Translations under genes and position numbers: made by a program | Shown: positions 21,159 through 33,059 of the stretch, one piece after another | Position numbering within the stretch: position 1 is the stretch's first letter | Layout of the letters: each line of letters begins with the position of its first letter | The notes under the pieces: generated by a model | What the model saw: only the letters and a program-made list of their open reading frames with translations | The model's database searches: none | Told to the model about the DNA's origin: nothing | NCBI GenBank assembly: GCA_034509735.1 | Contig: JACGWO010000011.1 | Span: 21,436,979 to 21,500,978, forward strand | Origin: Sesamum alatum | Lineage: Eukaryota; Streptophyta; Magnoliopsida; Lamiales; Pedaliaceae | DNA: 64,000 nucleotides | Reading direction: 5' to 3'

Positions 21159-22595
21159 TGTTGGATACACAGTAGTTCGGGGCAGTATATTGAAAACAGA
21201 TAACAAACGATTAATAGAAACCACTTTGATTGAAACATATAGAACATAACCAATGAAAGGTTAAGACAAACATAGTGAATTGAATAAAGCAGTAGACTTA
21301 CTTAAATGAGTTGTACAGTAACAACTCATGTATATCAACTGGATATACATCTCAGTCAATAACACTTCCATCAATCAGCTCATCATCCTGTTCAAGATCT
21401 TCCATTGGGTCCTCCAGATCTTCCTTTGGATCCCCAGAATGCTCCTCTACTAAGTGTTGTAGAGTTTCTCTAAGCTCTGTCACCTCGTTATGAAGTTGAT
21501 GTTTTCTTTTATTGAGTTGATTTAACTCATCGTCGTGGTAAGACTTCAAGGCTTCTATCTTCCACTGGGATTGTGCATTTTTATTTTCTAGTTCCTCAGC
21601 CCTCCTTTCAAACTAATGGTAGTCCTATGCTTGTCTGGACAGATCTTTCCTTAATTCCTCTATTTCGTCGTGTCTGTCTCGTGACTGTCGTTGTAGTTCT
21701 GCTATCAGATTGGTGAAGTGGTCTTTCAGGGTTTGAAGATCGTGATGTGTCTGTTTGAAAATGTGAAGACATATTGAAATCAAATCATAAAACTAGATTT
21801 TGCTTGCCTTAAAGAAATTAGACGCTCCGCATGAAGTGCTTCAAGTACAGCGTCTTTTTCTCAGGATAAGATGGTTCTATTTTTCGGTATTGCACTATAC
21901 TGAAAAACACTTTGAACAATACTCACTTGCTTCAAGAGGAAAAATTGAACAACTGAATTTTACAAAGAAGAAGGAGTTTGAAGAGAAGACAAATTTTTTG
22001 TTTTTTTCTTGATGTATCGTTGAAGTAATTTTCAACAGCTTATATAGGGGTGTTAGAGTTGTAACTTCCATAATCTGGCATTAAACCAATGTAAATGCAG
22101 TTGAATTCAAAACTTGTAACTCCCGAATTAATACAACTAAATGCTATATTAATATATAAACCGAAATAGCAGTTTTAAAAGAATATTTTTGATATTTTAA
22201 AAAAAAAAACCTTTTTAATGTCACATTATTTTGCTACAATAACCCCCGCACCCTGGACAGACGAGCGGCGGTGACGGCGTGCGCGTGGGATTTCTCCATA
22301 TTCACCTTAGTCTCCATAACACTTCAAGCTATATTTGAACCTTAAACTCAATATAAAGAGTTTATTTCTTCAATAAACTCCAATGTGGGACAAAGAAGAG
22401 TGAGGAATCACTCTAACACCCACATCTACCGTACATCCTCATAAAAGCCCAAAACCTCCCATCATATTCGTATGTTGGATCTATTCACTCCTTTTCTACT
22501 CCATGTAATCAATGGATTTCCATTATGAACTGGCATCCACTTTTAGATTAAATTGTTGTTACAAAATCAACAAAATATACATGCCAATTACAAAA
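21159..22595 (-). repeat. 3' LTR of the truncated copia element, with extra internal block
   Basis: The right part (about 21788-22595) aligns by eye with the LTRs at 52269-53449 and 58062-59236. Shared landmarks are a CTTGCCT..GAAATTA block, CAGGATAAGA, CATAACACTTCAA, CAATGTGGGACAA and the end CCAATTACAAAA. The right edge adjoins ATCCCCCACA, on the minus strand a polypurine tract TGTGGGGGAT. The left edge is placed at TGTTGGATACAC (21159), which resembles the family start TGTTGGAAAAAG. Between them lies a coding-like block (21352-21770) absent from the other two LTRs, which makes this LTR longer (about 1.44 kb against 1.18 kb). The left edge is uncertain. Confidence 0.55.
21352..21770 (-). 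pseudogene. Coiled-coil protein fragment of unknown origin
   Basis: Minus-strand frame 21770 to 21352 reads as a continuous, heptad-like, charged helix, with blocks such as KDHFTNLIAELQRQSRD, DEIEELRKDLSRQ, then ERRAEELENKNAQSQWKIEAL and NEVTELRETLQHLVEEHSG. An acidic tail (DPKEDLEDPMEDLEQDDEL) follows and then a stop. Two in-frame amber codons interrupt the middle at about 21618-21633. It lies between sequences that resemble the two halves of a copia LTR. I do not recognise the protein; a captured host exon or a gag piece of another element are both possible. Confidence 0.45.
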
Positions 22596-25500
22596 ATCCC
22601 CCACAAATTTATAAATTTGAATTTTTCTCAAACTTTCATAACTTGCTTTGAACAGGTACCTTCCGGTTTGAACCACTGTCTAAGCTATCTAACTTCAACT
22701 GCCACCGAGTCAAATGGAATATGCCTTGAATTTGAGCCCGAGATTGTAACAATGTCTGTCAGTAACAACAAGCTACTTGCTATGTATTGATCTTCAGGGT
22801 TGACACTTTAGGTCATGTGTCCTGATCCTGTTTCATGAATGCTTTCAAGAATAACCCCATTCCATAGTTGCGGTCAAACAATTGTATTCACTTAGTTGGG
22901 CATCTGCAGGGATGCATTTCTTGCAATCTCATCTAAAAGACTTGACCCTGTTTAGAGTTGAACTCTTACTATATTAGCAGTATACAACACCTTCCAGAAT
23001 TACAGGGGATTGACTTTAAATACAAAGTATCAGTCTATATTTAGGTGATCCGACATACTCTACGACTAGTTAATACCACATTGAACCTTCTTCATAGGAT
23101 CTTCACTTAGAAGGTTGGTTGCTATCATAGATATCTCACTATTGGGTTTTCAGTCTCATTCCCAATCTGGATTTCTGAATTAGTGGCAGAGCTAATCCTT
23201 TCGTTAACGATTCAACCACATTGTCCGCTGATCCCACAAAGGCAATGCTAATTAGTTTGTTAGATATTAATTTCTTTACAGACTTCAGTCTAATTGGGAT
23301 GTGTCGTTTTAGTCTTTTGGTTGTACTTAAGACTCCTAACCTTCGATTGGCTCGACTGTCTCGATATACTGCAATTAGTGGTAGAGGTTGACTTACAATA
23401 GGAAGTTGTAATAACAACCCATACTAACAGTCAGCTTTTGTCCCAGTCGTATCCAACTCACATAACTCGGTTCTAAGACAGACTGAATTACCAAAATATG
23501 TTTTACATACTTCATGGAGGCAGCACCCTCAACAAAGGAAAAAAACCACATATCCCGAACACCCATCTTTAGAGTTTTGGCTATCCAGCTAACATCACTC
23601 AATCCCTCAAGAACTGCTTGGAATTTGCCATAATAAATGGCCAGTGATTCTTGTACCCTTAAGGTACATAAGTAACCTATCAAAAGCTCGCCAATGGGTT
23701 TAGGATAACTAGTATATCTAGCCAGCTTCAAGACAGAAAATTGTATTTGGACTTGAGCCATTTGGTGAATAATGTAAACTCCCAATAATTTGAGAATACC
23801 TTACAAATGAAACCGACATTCCAATTTTATTCTTGAAATGAGCCACAAAAGGATCATATGGTGCCTTTGGAATTCTAAATTCTATTTAACCAAATTTCTC
23901 AACATAACGAGACTAAGAAATAACTATACCATCAATTGACCGAACCAACTTAATGCCGAGAAGTACATTATTCCCCTCCATATCCTTCATCTCAAACTTA
24001 CTTTTCGAGAAAAATTTGGTTTCGGTAATTATTTCTCAATAAGATCCTATAAAACCAATATCATCTACAAGCACAAAATGTCATTATCTACTTCAACATT
24101 TACAGAATATAAACTTCTCATTATCATTCACATAGAAGCCCAAAACGGACTAGTTTTTATCAAACTTCTAATGCCATTGTTAGGTTGTTTGTTTTGTTCC
24201 ATAAAAAGACTTAACAAGTTTACACATTTTGTGCTCATTACCATGAACTACATATCCTTCAGGCTGATCCATGTATTTCCTCCTCAAGCTCACCGTACAA
24301 GAAGGTTATTTTCACATCCATTTGGTGAATCGAAAGATTATACACCAAAGCAAGTGCTATAAGTACCCGAATAGTAGTCAACTGAGCGACCGGTGAATAG
24401 GTGCCAACATAATTTATTCCCTCCTTTTATCTAAACCCCTTAGCCACCAATCTACCCTTAAAGTTATCTACGGTCCCATCAGATTTGAAAATTTGCTTAC
24501 ATCCAATAGTAGCATACTCCGAAGGGAGATGAACCAACACTTATGTCCCATTAGAGACAATAAAGTCCATCTCACTTTTGACTAGGGGTGGCAACGGGAT
24601 GGGTTTGGGGCGACTCAGGACCCGCCTCGCCAACTTTGGAAAGGACTCGGGACCCGCCTCGCCCCGACTTGGCACAAAACCCATCGGGGCGGGTGTAACC
24701 CGGTAGACCTGGTTATTTTATTTTTTTTTCATTTGTTCTATAATATTTTTTTAAAAAATTTAATATATCAATTACAAATAGAATTGTTCCTAATCTAACT
24801 CAAATTCAAGTCAAAAAAATATTTTCAAGTACAAATAAAATTATTCATAATAAAACAACACAAACAATTCATATCGATTATACATTAGTAACTTCTTCTT
24901 CATCTTCCTCATTGTTAAGTATTGTTTAACAATTTTTCAATTCATCAATTGTTGAACAACTACCTAACAATAAATAAATTAAATGATATAATTTTTATTA
25001 ATTATTTATTATATCATGATAAAGTAAAAGAATATATATATATATATAAATGGGGCGGGTCCGGGCGGGTGCTTAAGGACCTGGAACCCGCCTCCGACCC
25101 GATTGGGTCCTAATTCTTAGGCCCCCCTACCCACCCCGTCTTCAATCTTTTGGACCCAGACCCGCCCCATTAGGGCGGGTATTGTCGGATCCGGGTTGAA
25201 TTGCCACGCTACGTTTGACAACTTCCTTCTACTATTTGACTTCAAAAGAAGTCATGGCTTCTTTTGAAGGTTACAAGATTGTCCTTGATGTTGTAGGTGA
25301 CAAAATCATTGACGATCCTAGCTCTCTTACTCCATCTAGGTTCATCTAACTTCTCATGAGTCGGACTAGAACTACTAGGATCAACCCTCACATTTGTCAT
25401 CTTTTCCACATAATCAGGAATAGAAGTGGAGGCAAGTCAATCATCTAAAGAAACACTTGAGGTATTCCAATTTTCATAGAAAATACATCTTCTAAGAAAG

Positions 25501-26220
25501 TAGCATCATGGAATTCGACTATTGTGTCGACCTCTTTACCTGGAATTTCTTATTTAAAATAAAGAATCTCAAAGCATAACTTGTCTCCACATAGCCCAAG
25601 AACACTGCATCAACAGTCTTGGGACTTAATTTCTTTCTCTTGTGGTCGTGGACTAGAACTTTTGCAAAACCCCCACACTCAAAATTATTTTAGGCCCAAT
25701 TTTCTTTTTTTCCAGAATTCTACAGGAGTACGCGTATTGCATTTTATATGGACTTTGTTCAGAATAAATCATATTCAAAGCCTCTCCCCACAAATACTTG
25801 GGAAATCCAGAATTCAAAGTCGTTCTGCTATTCCATTAGCCGAAGGTAAATATGAAGGAGTTTTTTCATGAACAATGCCAAAGATTTACAATATTCATTA
25901 AAAGAACTCAACTCATATTCTCATGCCTTATCAGATTTTAATCGTCTTAGTTTCTTACCAGTTTGAGTTTCTGTTTCATTTCAAACAAAATAAATCAAGG
26001 CTTCATTTATGTTTCCAATGAGTTGGACATAACAGTCTGTACTGTAATCATCTATAAAGGTGATAAAATATCTTTTCCCTAATCCTAGTTAGGACCTCAT
26101 TGAAATGTCAGTGAAACTAAATCAAGTAGTCCTAAAAGCCTAATCTACACAGTGATAAGTGCTCCCAACTTGTTTAGCTGCAATACATCCATGACATTCG
26201 TGTACTTGTACACATTCTAA
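22596..26220 (-). pseudogene. Copia pol remnant (integrase to RNase H), truncated at the 5' side
   Basis: Sequence order on the minus strand matches the complete copy at 53450-56500. It contains an integrase C-terminal part (about 25560-26200, with a family-like CF..F..WGEA region), then the RT N-terminal part around 25250-25500 and 24400-24570. The RT/RNase H region has LARYTSYPKPIGELL (about 23700) and YGKFQAVLEGLSDVSWIAKTL (about 23600). The RNase H tail at 23417-23139 has LLQLPIVSQPLPLIAVYRDSR and NVVESLTKGLALP. The 5' half (gag, protease, 5' LTR) is absent; similarity stops near 26220. A hAT MITE splits it at 24583-25211. Many stops and frameshifts are present. Confidence 0.8.
24583..25211. 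mobile_element. hAT-type MITE, 629 bp, 8-bp target duplication
   Basis: The ends are TAGGGGTGGCAACGGG and, at the right, GAATTGCCACGCTA. The flanks CTTTTGAC (24575-24582) and CGTTTGAC (25212-25219) agree at 7 of 8 positions. Subterminal sequence contains GGGCGGGTCCGGGCGGG and its relatives. The related copia copy at about 55457-55476 shows the uninterrupted site (CACTTTTGATAGCTTCC), an independent confirmation of the insertion. Confidence 0.9.
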
Positions 26221-26443
26221 CAAACAGTTTTTGAATTTATATATATATATTGAAAAGAAAAATTAGGGGAAGAAAAAAGGAGGATATTGCTGCGGTAAGA
26301 CATATACCTAATGACAATGACCATCCTTGTTTGAGAAGCTAACCTTTCTCTGGGATTTTATTAATGAAATTAAAAGATAATATTATTCTTCTTTCGTATT
26401 TCAAAAAGAAAAAAATCGAAGGGAACTATTTTAAGAATATAAG
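26221..26443. other. AT-rich spacer
   Basis: Begins with a TA microsatellite (TATATATATATTG near 26240). No gene seen. Confidence 0.5.
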
Positions 26444-26451
26444 TATAGGAG

Positions 26452-27625
26452 TAGAGATGACAATTTCAACCCGGACCCGGGAAATTCGCCCCGAACCCGT
26501 CCTATATGGGGCGGGTTTGGGACTTGATTCTTCGGGGCCGGGGCGGGTCTGGGGCCAAAAAAAATTGCCCGGGCCCGCCCCGACCCCATCCCAATTTTAT
26601 TATATATTTCTAATATATATTATAAATAAAAAATTATAATATTATACATAAATCCAAATAATTTTTGAATGTAACCAACTCTATATAAGAAATAAAAAAA
26701 TACAAATTTAGTTGATAAGAAATTTAATGATTATTTTAAATTTTGAATTGAAAAATATATAGTCTATATTAAGTTATTTAAATTTAAATTGATATTATTT
26801 ATTAAAAAATAAAACATTAGTTTAATGTATTCTTTGTATAATATAATTCATTGTAAATTATAAAATGATATTACTTGAATAGAAGATTAATAATTTAGAT
26901 AAACATATTATTTGTCTTATACAATTCATTTTAGATATATATTATATTATATAATGACATCAAAAAGTTTAATTAATAATTACGATATCTTAAAATCCAG
27001 CCACTCGATTCATACTAAATTTTAATATATATATATATATATATAAGTATGTGTCCATTAGATCATATTAGACGGTACGATTTAAAATCACATGGTCTGA
27101 TTCAACGATACACCGTCTTAAATGATTACTCTTTTGTTACAAGTACGATATCTCAACATCCGTATACCCAATAAGTCTAAAACTTTACCAAATGTATTTT
27201 TCTGTAAGTTTGATCATATCTAACGGTTTGATCTGAATTTTAACGGTCCGATTAACCCATGTTGTTCAACAATATAAGATGATAGTTACATCAATGTAAT
27301 ACTAACATATCTAATGGTTCTTGTGAATTTTAGTACTGATGGAATACGTTTTATTATGATGGATTTTTTATTTTTATTTGTTTGTAATAATTTAGGAATG
27401 CTATGCATGAAAGCGTGTTTTAATTTTTTGTGTTTAAGAAATGAAAAAATGAACATAATAACATATTGATAATTCGGGGCGGGGCAAGACGGGGTCGGGG
27501 TGGCGGGGCGGGGTCGGGTCAGGGTTTGATCATGGCGGGGCAGGGTATGGGGTTGAAATTTTTTAACTGGGGCGGGTCTCGGGTCCGGGCGGACCCGTAC
27601 CAGACTCGCTCCGTTGCCATCTCTA
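26452..27625. mobile_element. hAT-type MITE, 1174 bp, perfect 8-bp target duplication
   Basis: The ends are TAGAGATGACAATTTC and, at the right, CCGTTGCCATCTCTA. They are flanked by TATAGGAG on both sides (26444-26451 and 27626-27633). Subterminal regions are rich in CGGGCCGGGGCGGG-type DNA, while the centre is very AT-rich and non-coding. Perfect target repeats suggest a comparatively recent insertion. Confidence 0.92.
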
Positions 27626-27633
27626 TATAGGAG

Positions 27634-28073
27634 GCATTCATTGTTCATTACATCTCGTTTATGTTTTTCGTGAAAAATTATGTTCAAGTTGATATTTATT
27701 TATATTTTTTCCTGAAATGATAATGAAAATTGAGTTTTCTAAGTTTCATTTATTTCGCTAAATTTTTTAGATCAAAACACATTGTAATGTTTTTTAATTA
27801 AATCTTGATTGAATTATATAATTTTGTACATGAAAATTTTGTCAATCGTGTAATTTTAAACAGTGTGTGTTATTATTGTCTAGGCCTCATGGAAAGCCCA
27901 TCTTTAAGTAACCTGTTGGGCTGAAGACCTAAACCGTTGGGCCAAACGGGCTATAATCACGATATCAATAGCTCAAATTATATCTTTCCCAACCAAAACG
28001 TCAAAAAAGCCTGCACAATAGGCGGTTTGTGACACTTCAATTACATCATTTTTATGCATTTTTTTTAAACTTA
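27634..28073. other. No recognisable gene
   Basis: AT-rich with a more balanced stretch near 27885-28035 (GGCCTCATGGAAAGCCCATC, GGGCTGAAGACC). No frame or motif that I can assign. Confidence 0.5.
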
Positions 28074-28356
28074 CTAGTGGTTGCTGCACGTGCTCTACAC
28101 GAGTATATAAAAAAAACCATAGTATGAGATGAACAGAAAAAAAAAAAAAAAAAAAAAAGAAGCAAACGTGATATGAAGGTGGGAGAAAAAAACTAAGGTC
28201 GTGAGAAGAAAGAAACGTGGAGTGATGTGATAGAGAAAAAATAAATTACGAAATTACTATTATGTCCAAATCTTTTTGAAAAGAATGAATGAATTAAAGG
28301 GTAAAATTTAAAATTTAAAATTGGCTCTAAGTCATACTTTTCCCAACAAGGCTTGA
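28074..28356 (-). mobile_element. Candidate small Helitron (minus orientation)
   Basis: Read on the minus strand, it would start TCAAGCCTTGTTGG after an A and end GCAACCACTAG before a T, the Helitron A/T insertion rule with a CTAG(T) end. The 3' hairpin is weak here (CGTG, loop, CACG). It carries no coding sequence. The better-supported neighbour at 28596-29092 has the same terminus. Confidence 0.4.
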
Positions 28357-28595
28357 TTACTAGTTATTATCTATTGTTGTTGCCTAATGGTTATGGTCTA
28401 ATGTTGCTATACTCATAATTATGAGTTCAAAATTTTGCCAAAAAATGCTTAATAGAGCTAAATGTACGTCCTGTTGTTAGACTTTGATTTTTAGCGACAG
28501 TTTTATCCGTTATAGGAACCTTGATCAGCATGCAATGTACATGTGAAATCCTTTGTAGTAGGTTTATACGGAGTCACCCTTCATTTTCTTTTTTA

Positions 28596-29092
28596 CTAGA
28601 AACTGTGGCACGCAGTACCTGCGCGCATAATTTTCAGTAATATTTTTTATTTTATTGAAACTCATAATTTATTCCTCTATATTAAAATTTATCATTTCTT
28701 TACAACCTCATATACTAAAACTCTATGATAACTTTTTTCTAATGCATTAATTATCAATATATATTTTACTCAAAATAATTTAACAATTAAAACTTTGTAC
28801 AGTATATGGTATATTGATAGTAATTATTATATATATATGCAACACAAATACTAATTAATATGTTATCGCTATTTCAATTAACAATAAACTTAAACAAAAT
28901 GGGAGTAAATTTATTTTTTGAATCATGTAATTGCATGGAATTATTTTTCTAAAAGTACTTAATTTAGTAGTTATTTCAATTACATGAGTTGGAAAGTTGA
29001 AGGGTATTTTTGATATTATAATAATTTGGTGTAGTGGTATAAAAACTACCACTTTGTATTTATAAGACCCCTTCTCCTTATAATAGTATAGA
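28596..29092 (-). mobile_element. Non-autonomous Helitron, about 497 bp (minus orientation)
   Basis: Minus-strand start A|TCTATACTATTATAAGGAGA and end CACAGTTTCTAG|T. About 12 nt before the end is a strong hairpin: GCGCGCAG, loop GTA, CTGCGTGC, pairing over 8 bp with one G-T. TC start, hairpin, CTAG terminus and A/T host dinucleotide are the Helitron hallmarks. There is no transposase. Confidence 0.75.
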
Positions 29093-29451
29093 TGACAAAA
29101 AATAAAAAATAAAAGATTGGTTGTAGCTTATGGGAACACTGACTAGCACAGAAGGCACAAACTCAATACTTTTTGACAGGTATGTGGGTTTCACCCTTAC
29201 TTTTTTATTTTTCTGCTGTTAGTTATAAATTTTTCTATCGATAAATTAAATTAAAATTGAGAGTCTTTTTTTATAAAATAAAATGGTATAATTGATGTTT
29301 TGAGTTAGAATTTGATGTGGGGATCACACTCGTATATTTTGAAAGTGACACTAATGTCCTTCAAATGTTGTTGAATACCTAAAATGGCCCTGGGTCCATG
29401 TTATGTTTATTCGAATTGGAATTCGGATTGTGCTGATCTGGTCTCGAATCA

Positions 29452-29479
29452 ATTTGAGCCCGAATATATATTAAACTAG
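29452..29479 (-). mobile_element. Isolated Helitron 3' terminus
   Basis: On the minus strand GTGCATAGCAC (4-bp stem, ATA loop) is followed by GGCCACACG and CTAGT, a standard Helitron 3' end. The plus-strand CTAG is 29476-29479, and the hairpin lies just to its right, at about 29489-29499. The body of the element would extend to the right; I could not find its TC start. The span given is approximate. Confidence 0.4.
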
Positions 29480-29639
29480 CGTGTGGCCGTGCTATGCACA
29501 ATTTTAATTTAATTCTAGTTAAAATTATATTTTATAAGATTTTTCAAATTAAGTGAATGTCAGATAAAGAATATTTTTAAACAAAATTATTTTTTCTTTG
29601 CCAATTATAGTGCATTATAGAGATTTTGTGTTATAAAAA

Positions 29640-29860
29640 TTGTAAAAAGTTACAATTACACCTCTTGAAATTGTAGTTGTAATTCTAAGTACACCCCCTA
29701 TTCATTTCGTGGCAGAAGTTTATACAGCTACCACCTAAGGTACATTACACTAACACCTGTAAGGGGATGTACTTGTAATTCTATAAAAGATAGAAAATAT
29801 TGGTGTATTTAAACGCAATATCAAAGGGTGTTAATATAGTTTACATTGTTAATTAACTAG
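29640..29860. mobile_element. MITE-like repeat related to 45580-45770
   Basis: Shares GAAATTGTA.TTGTAA, a CACCCCC-type stretch and GGGATGTACTTGTAATT with the second locus. No terminal repeats or target duplication were established. Confidence 0.3.
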
Positions 29861-30244
29861 GGATAGTGACATTTTTCAAAATTAAATATTAAATTTTTTT
29901 TATAGGGATTTAGCCTTTAGGAATAACCTACGACCCTCAATATGACAAGGTGAATAAATAGAAGTAAATGACTTGCAACCACTGGTCTTTCATAGTAATT
30001 GATTGATCATTTTACTATTTTCTTAATATAATAACAAATAATTTGGTCTGCACACTTCAAGATTAATTGAATAATGTCAAGATTATTAGAAGAAAAAGTT
30101 TACTAGTATTAATTATTAAAATATTAATACGAAAATTTATTTGAAAAATTAAATTTTGTATGGTGGGATTTTTTATTTCTTTTTTCTAATGTTTAGACAA
30201 AAGGAGTAGACTTCTACGGCGACCACCTTAGAAGCAATAACTAA

Positions 30245-30645
30245 AAGAGTGTTTGGACGAGCTTATAAGTTTTTAAAGATATCTTATAAGATATTTTAAA
30301 GTTTATAAAATGTTGCAATATATTTTCATATTTTTTTTTATAGAAATAGAAAATTCTAAAATTTAAAAATAAGATATTATGAGCTTATAAGGTCTTTAAA
30401 GAAAAAGAAAGGAGTTCCTAATTTATTTTAAAAGTTTTTAACAAGTTAATTTAATTTTATATAAATTAATTATATATTTACCATTAATAATATATTATAA
30501 ACTCAATAATCTTATTTTATCCAAATACTCTAAGAGATTGTTTTCAAATAAGATTCGATTCCTTATAAGTTACAAATATATGTTATAAAATTTATGAACT
30601 TATAAGATTTTTTTAATAAGTTCAGTCAGACACCATTTGAGTTTA
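30245..30645. mobile_element. MITE with CTTATAAG-rich inverted ends
   Basis: The left end AGAGTGTTTGGACGAGCTTATAAG and right end, reverse-complemented, AAATGGTGTCTGACTGAACTTATT are imperfect inverted copies. Motifs CTTATAAG and TTATAAAA recur through the body. This resembles a common plant MITE group with GTGTTTGG ends; target duplication is not clear. Confidence 0.5.
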
Positions 30646-30947
30646 AAATTTCAATTTTTTGAAAACGGGAACACATTTTTATTCTTATAAAATATATGAT
30701 GAAGACATTTGGACTTGAGGAGTCAAAATAAATGAAATCATTGTAATGTGGTCCTAAATTTTTATTTTCTTATTTACTTGCAATTTTGCTCTTTTATTTT
30801 ATTTTATACAAGGAGTAATTACATAATTATCAATATCACAATAAATCGAATAAATATATTGGTTCAATTAATACATCAATGTAACAAAAAAGCATGAAAA
30901 TAAATTACAATAAACTCACATAAAGTGAGATTTTGTATGACAAATAC

Positions 30948-31290
30948 TAGCGAAATTAGACTTTTAGTCCCATAAGATAGAGGGTTCAACGCTTTTAATT
31001 CTCTACTTTATGATATTTTCAAAATGATCCTAAAATTAAAAAAAAAAAAACTATTTAGTCCTATATTTTATGCAATTTTTAAAATGGTCCCAAAATTGAG
31101 AAAACTCGACACATTTAGTCCCAAATCCCATAGAGCAGAGGACTGAATGTGTCGAATTTTCTCAATCTGGGTTCATTGGGGATAAATGTATCAAGTTTTT
31201 TCAATTTTGAGACCATTTTGAAATTCCCATAAGCAGAGAACTAAATGTGTTGAACTCCTTATCCTATGGGACTAAAAATATAATTTTACC
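30948..31290. mobile_element. MuDR-type MITE, 343 bp, perfect 9-bp target duplication
   Basis: The flanks GACAAATAC (30939-30947 and 31291-31299) are identical. The termini TAGCGAAATTAGACTTTTAG and, reverse-complemented, GGTAAAATTATATTTTTAG form inverted repeats that extend through CCCATA.GATA. Multiple inner AAAATGGTCCCAAAATTGAG-like repeats occur. It is non-coding. Confidence 0.85.
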
Positions 31291-31738
31291 GACAAATACC
31301 AACGTCAATAGAACTAAACTCATGACCTCAAATTTATAAATTAAATCTCAATTTTAACTACTAAACTACGATACCGGTGATAAATCATACTTAAAATCAG
31401 TGTCATATTCACAATAACTTATGATGACGACAGGAAAACAAGACAACTTGATATAGCCCACCTAAAAAGATTAGTATGAATTCGGAAACAACAAATCCAT
31501 AAAATTTTACCCAAAATTGTAAAATCATTTCTCCGGAGAACTCGAATTTTTCCATTTAAAGACTTACTAGAGTGATTGAACTAGCAAAATTTCAAATTTT
31601 ATTAAAGAATATTGTAATAATATCATCTATGATCTTAGGACTTATACAGAAACTTATTAACCGCATCCCTTATAAGAAATATCCATTTTTTACTTTTTTT
31701 ATTAATTTTTTACGAAGGTAAAAAATTGAACTTTTTTA

Positions 31739-32024
31739 GTAATAATTACATTCTCATTTCTTGATCTATGATCTATTTATACAAATCATTCCTACCTTTT
31801 AAAAAATTATAAATACAATACTCATCAGAAACGTTAACATCATTTATACAAATCATCCTGCATATTTTTTCGAAAAATTGCGCATATACTCCAAAAACAT
31901 TGATACCGTTACGCAAATGATCCTTACTTTTTGGCTGTCAGTGGTGGTTTTTATAATCATATAGAAATAAGGATAATTTATGTAAATAGACCATAAATAA
32001 AAGGGTGTAAATGTAATTGTCCCC
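31739..32024. mobile_element. MITE with roughly 55-bp inverted ends (family shared with 42600-42880)
   Basis: The left arm has CTATGATCTATTTATACAAATC and the right arm has the complement (GGATAATTTATGTAAATAGACC). The same arms, diverged, bound 42600-42880. No target duplication was fixed, so the edges are approximate. Confidence 0.5.
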
Positions 32025-32319
32025 TTTTTTATTTCTATCGGATGCATGCTTAAATTTAAAATTATTAATAACTGAATCGCTTTTTATGTTTTCATATACA
32101 TGTACATAATAATCAATAATGTAATAATAGATTTGTTTGATCAAAAAAAGAAAAAACAAAAGAAAAGTGATATTTTGAATTCAATGATTTTAATTAATTA
32201 AGCATATGAACTTTTTACTAATAATTCGACATATATCAGGATCACTACAAGAAATTGAAAATATGACACTACTGACAATTTAAAATTGTCATTAATATAT
32301 ATATATATATACATATATA

Positions 32320-32815
32320 TGATTCGGGTGGCGGATAGCGATCATTGATGACGTCTGGGCATGCGATCTCGACCTGTCACCCAGAATGTAGTGGTACCTG
32401 AGAAGAGAGCAAACGTGAGTCTAGCTGGGATCGTCCCCGACATAGACTCTCCGATGCTTAAGTCAACTCAAGCTCAAGATGGCAAAATTGCAATCTAAGT
32501 AGAATGATAGGCCGAATGCTATCAATAATGTCTTACCATTAATGCAATGGAGCAGGAGTATTTATAGAGCCAAATGTATGTACTTGTCTAATCCACGTGG
32601 CTTCATCTCAAGGCTTCAACTGTCAGGAGACCAAGGGTCCAGATTTCTGGTCTTCTTGAGCGGGTTCCGGGTCGTGGACTCGGGTCGGTGGAGGGTTGGG
32701 TCGCAGGTAGCGACTAGACTGCCCTGTGCGCGGATCCTAAGGTCCATATGTATATCTAGCACCCTTTCAGGGTTATTTGTGTCTTTTCTATATATATGGG
32801 GTACAACCACTATCA
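32320..32815 (-). repeat. 3' LTR of the gypsy-type element
   Basis: Minus strand: begins TGATAGTGGTTGTACCCC and ends GCCACCCGAATCA. A TATA-like CTATAAATACTCC lies at about 32554-32566 (minus strand). Clearly the same sequence as 37018-37548, but with many substitutions between the copies, so the insertion is not young. It lacks the short tandem duplication seen at the other LTR's U5 end. Confidence 0.85.
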
Positions 32816-33059
32816 TTAGTCCCCCACTTCTTCTAGTGCAAGTTATTGCTTTGGAAGAAATTGAACAGGCATCATGTGATCAGTTGCGTCTTCTTGCTAT
32901 TATGACGATCTTCCCATTTCTCATAACTTGGGAAGTCATTTGCCCATTATGCCAAAACCTTCTACCTTGACCTCTCATGGTGGAGTTTAACTCGAAAAAA
33001 CTTTTTCATATTTATTCTACCTTGAGCTCTTGGACCCAAGCTTAACTTGAAGAAATCTT

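Noticed and set aside
21352..21770. Integrated pararetrovirus (coiled-coil virion-associated protein)
   Set aside because: A coiled coil with acidic tail is suggestive only. No reverse transcriptase, movement or coat motif lies beside it, and the flanks resemble a copia LTR.
32542..32970. ORF 32542-32970 as a gene
   Set aside because: It lies within the 3' LTR and the adjacent interior of a gypsy-type element and overlaps LTR regulatory sequence. The similar LTR at 37 kb does not keep the frame.
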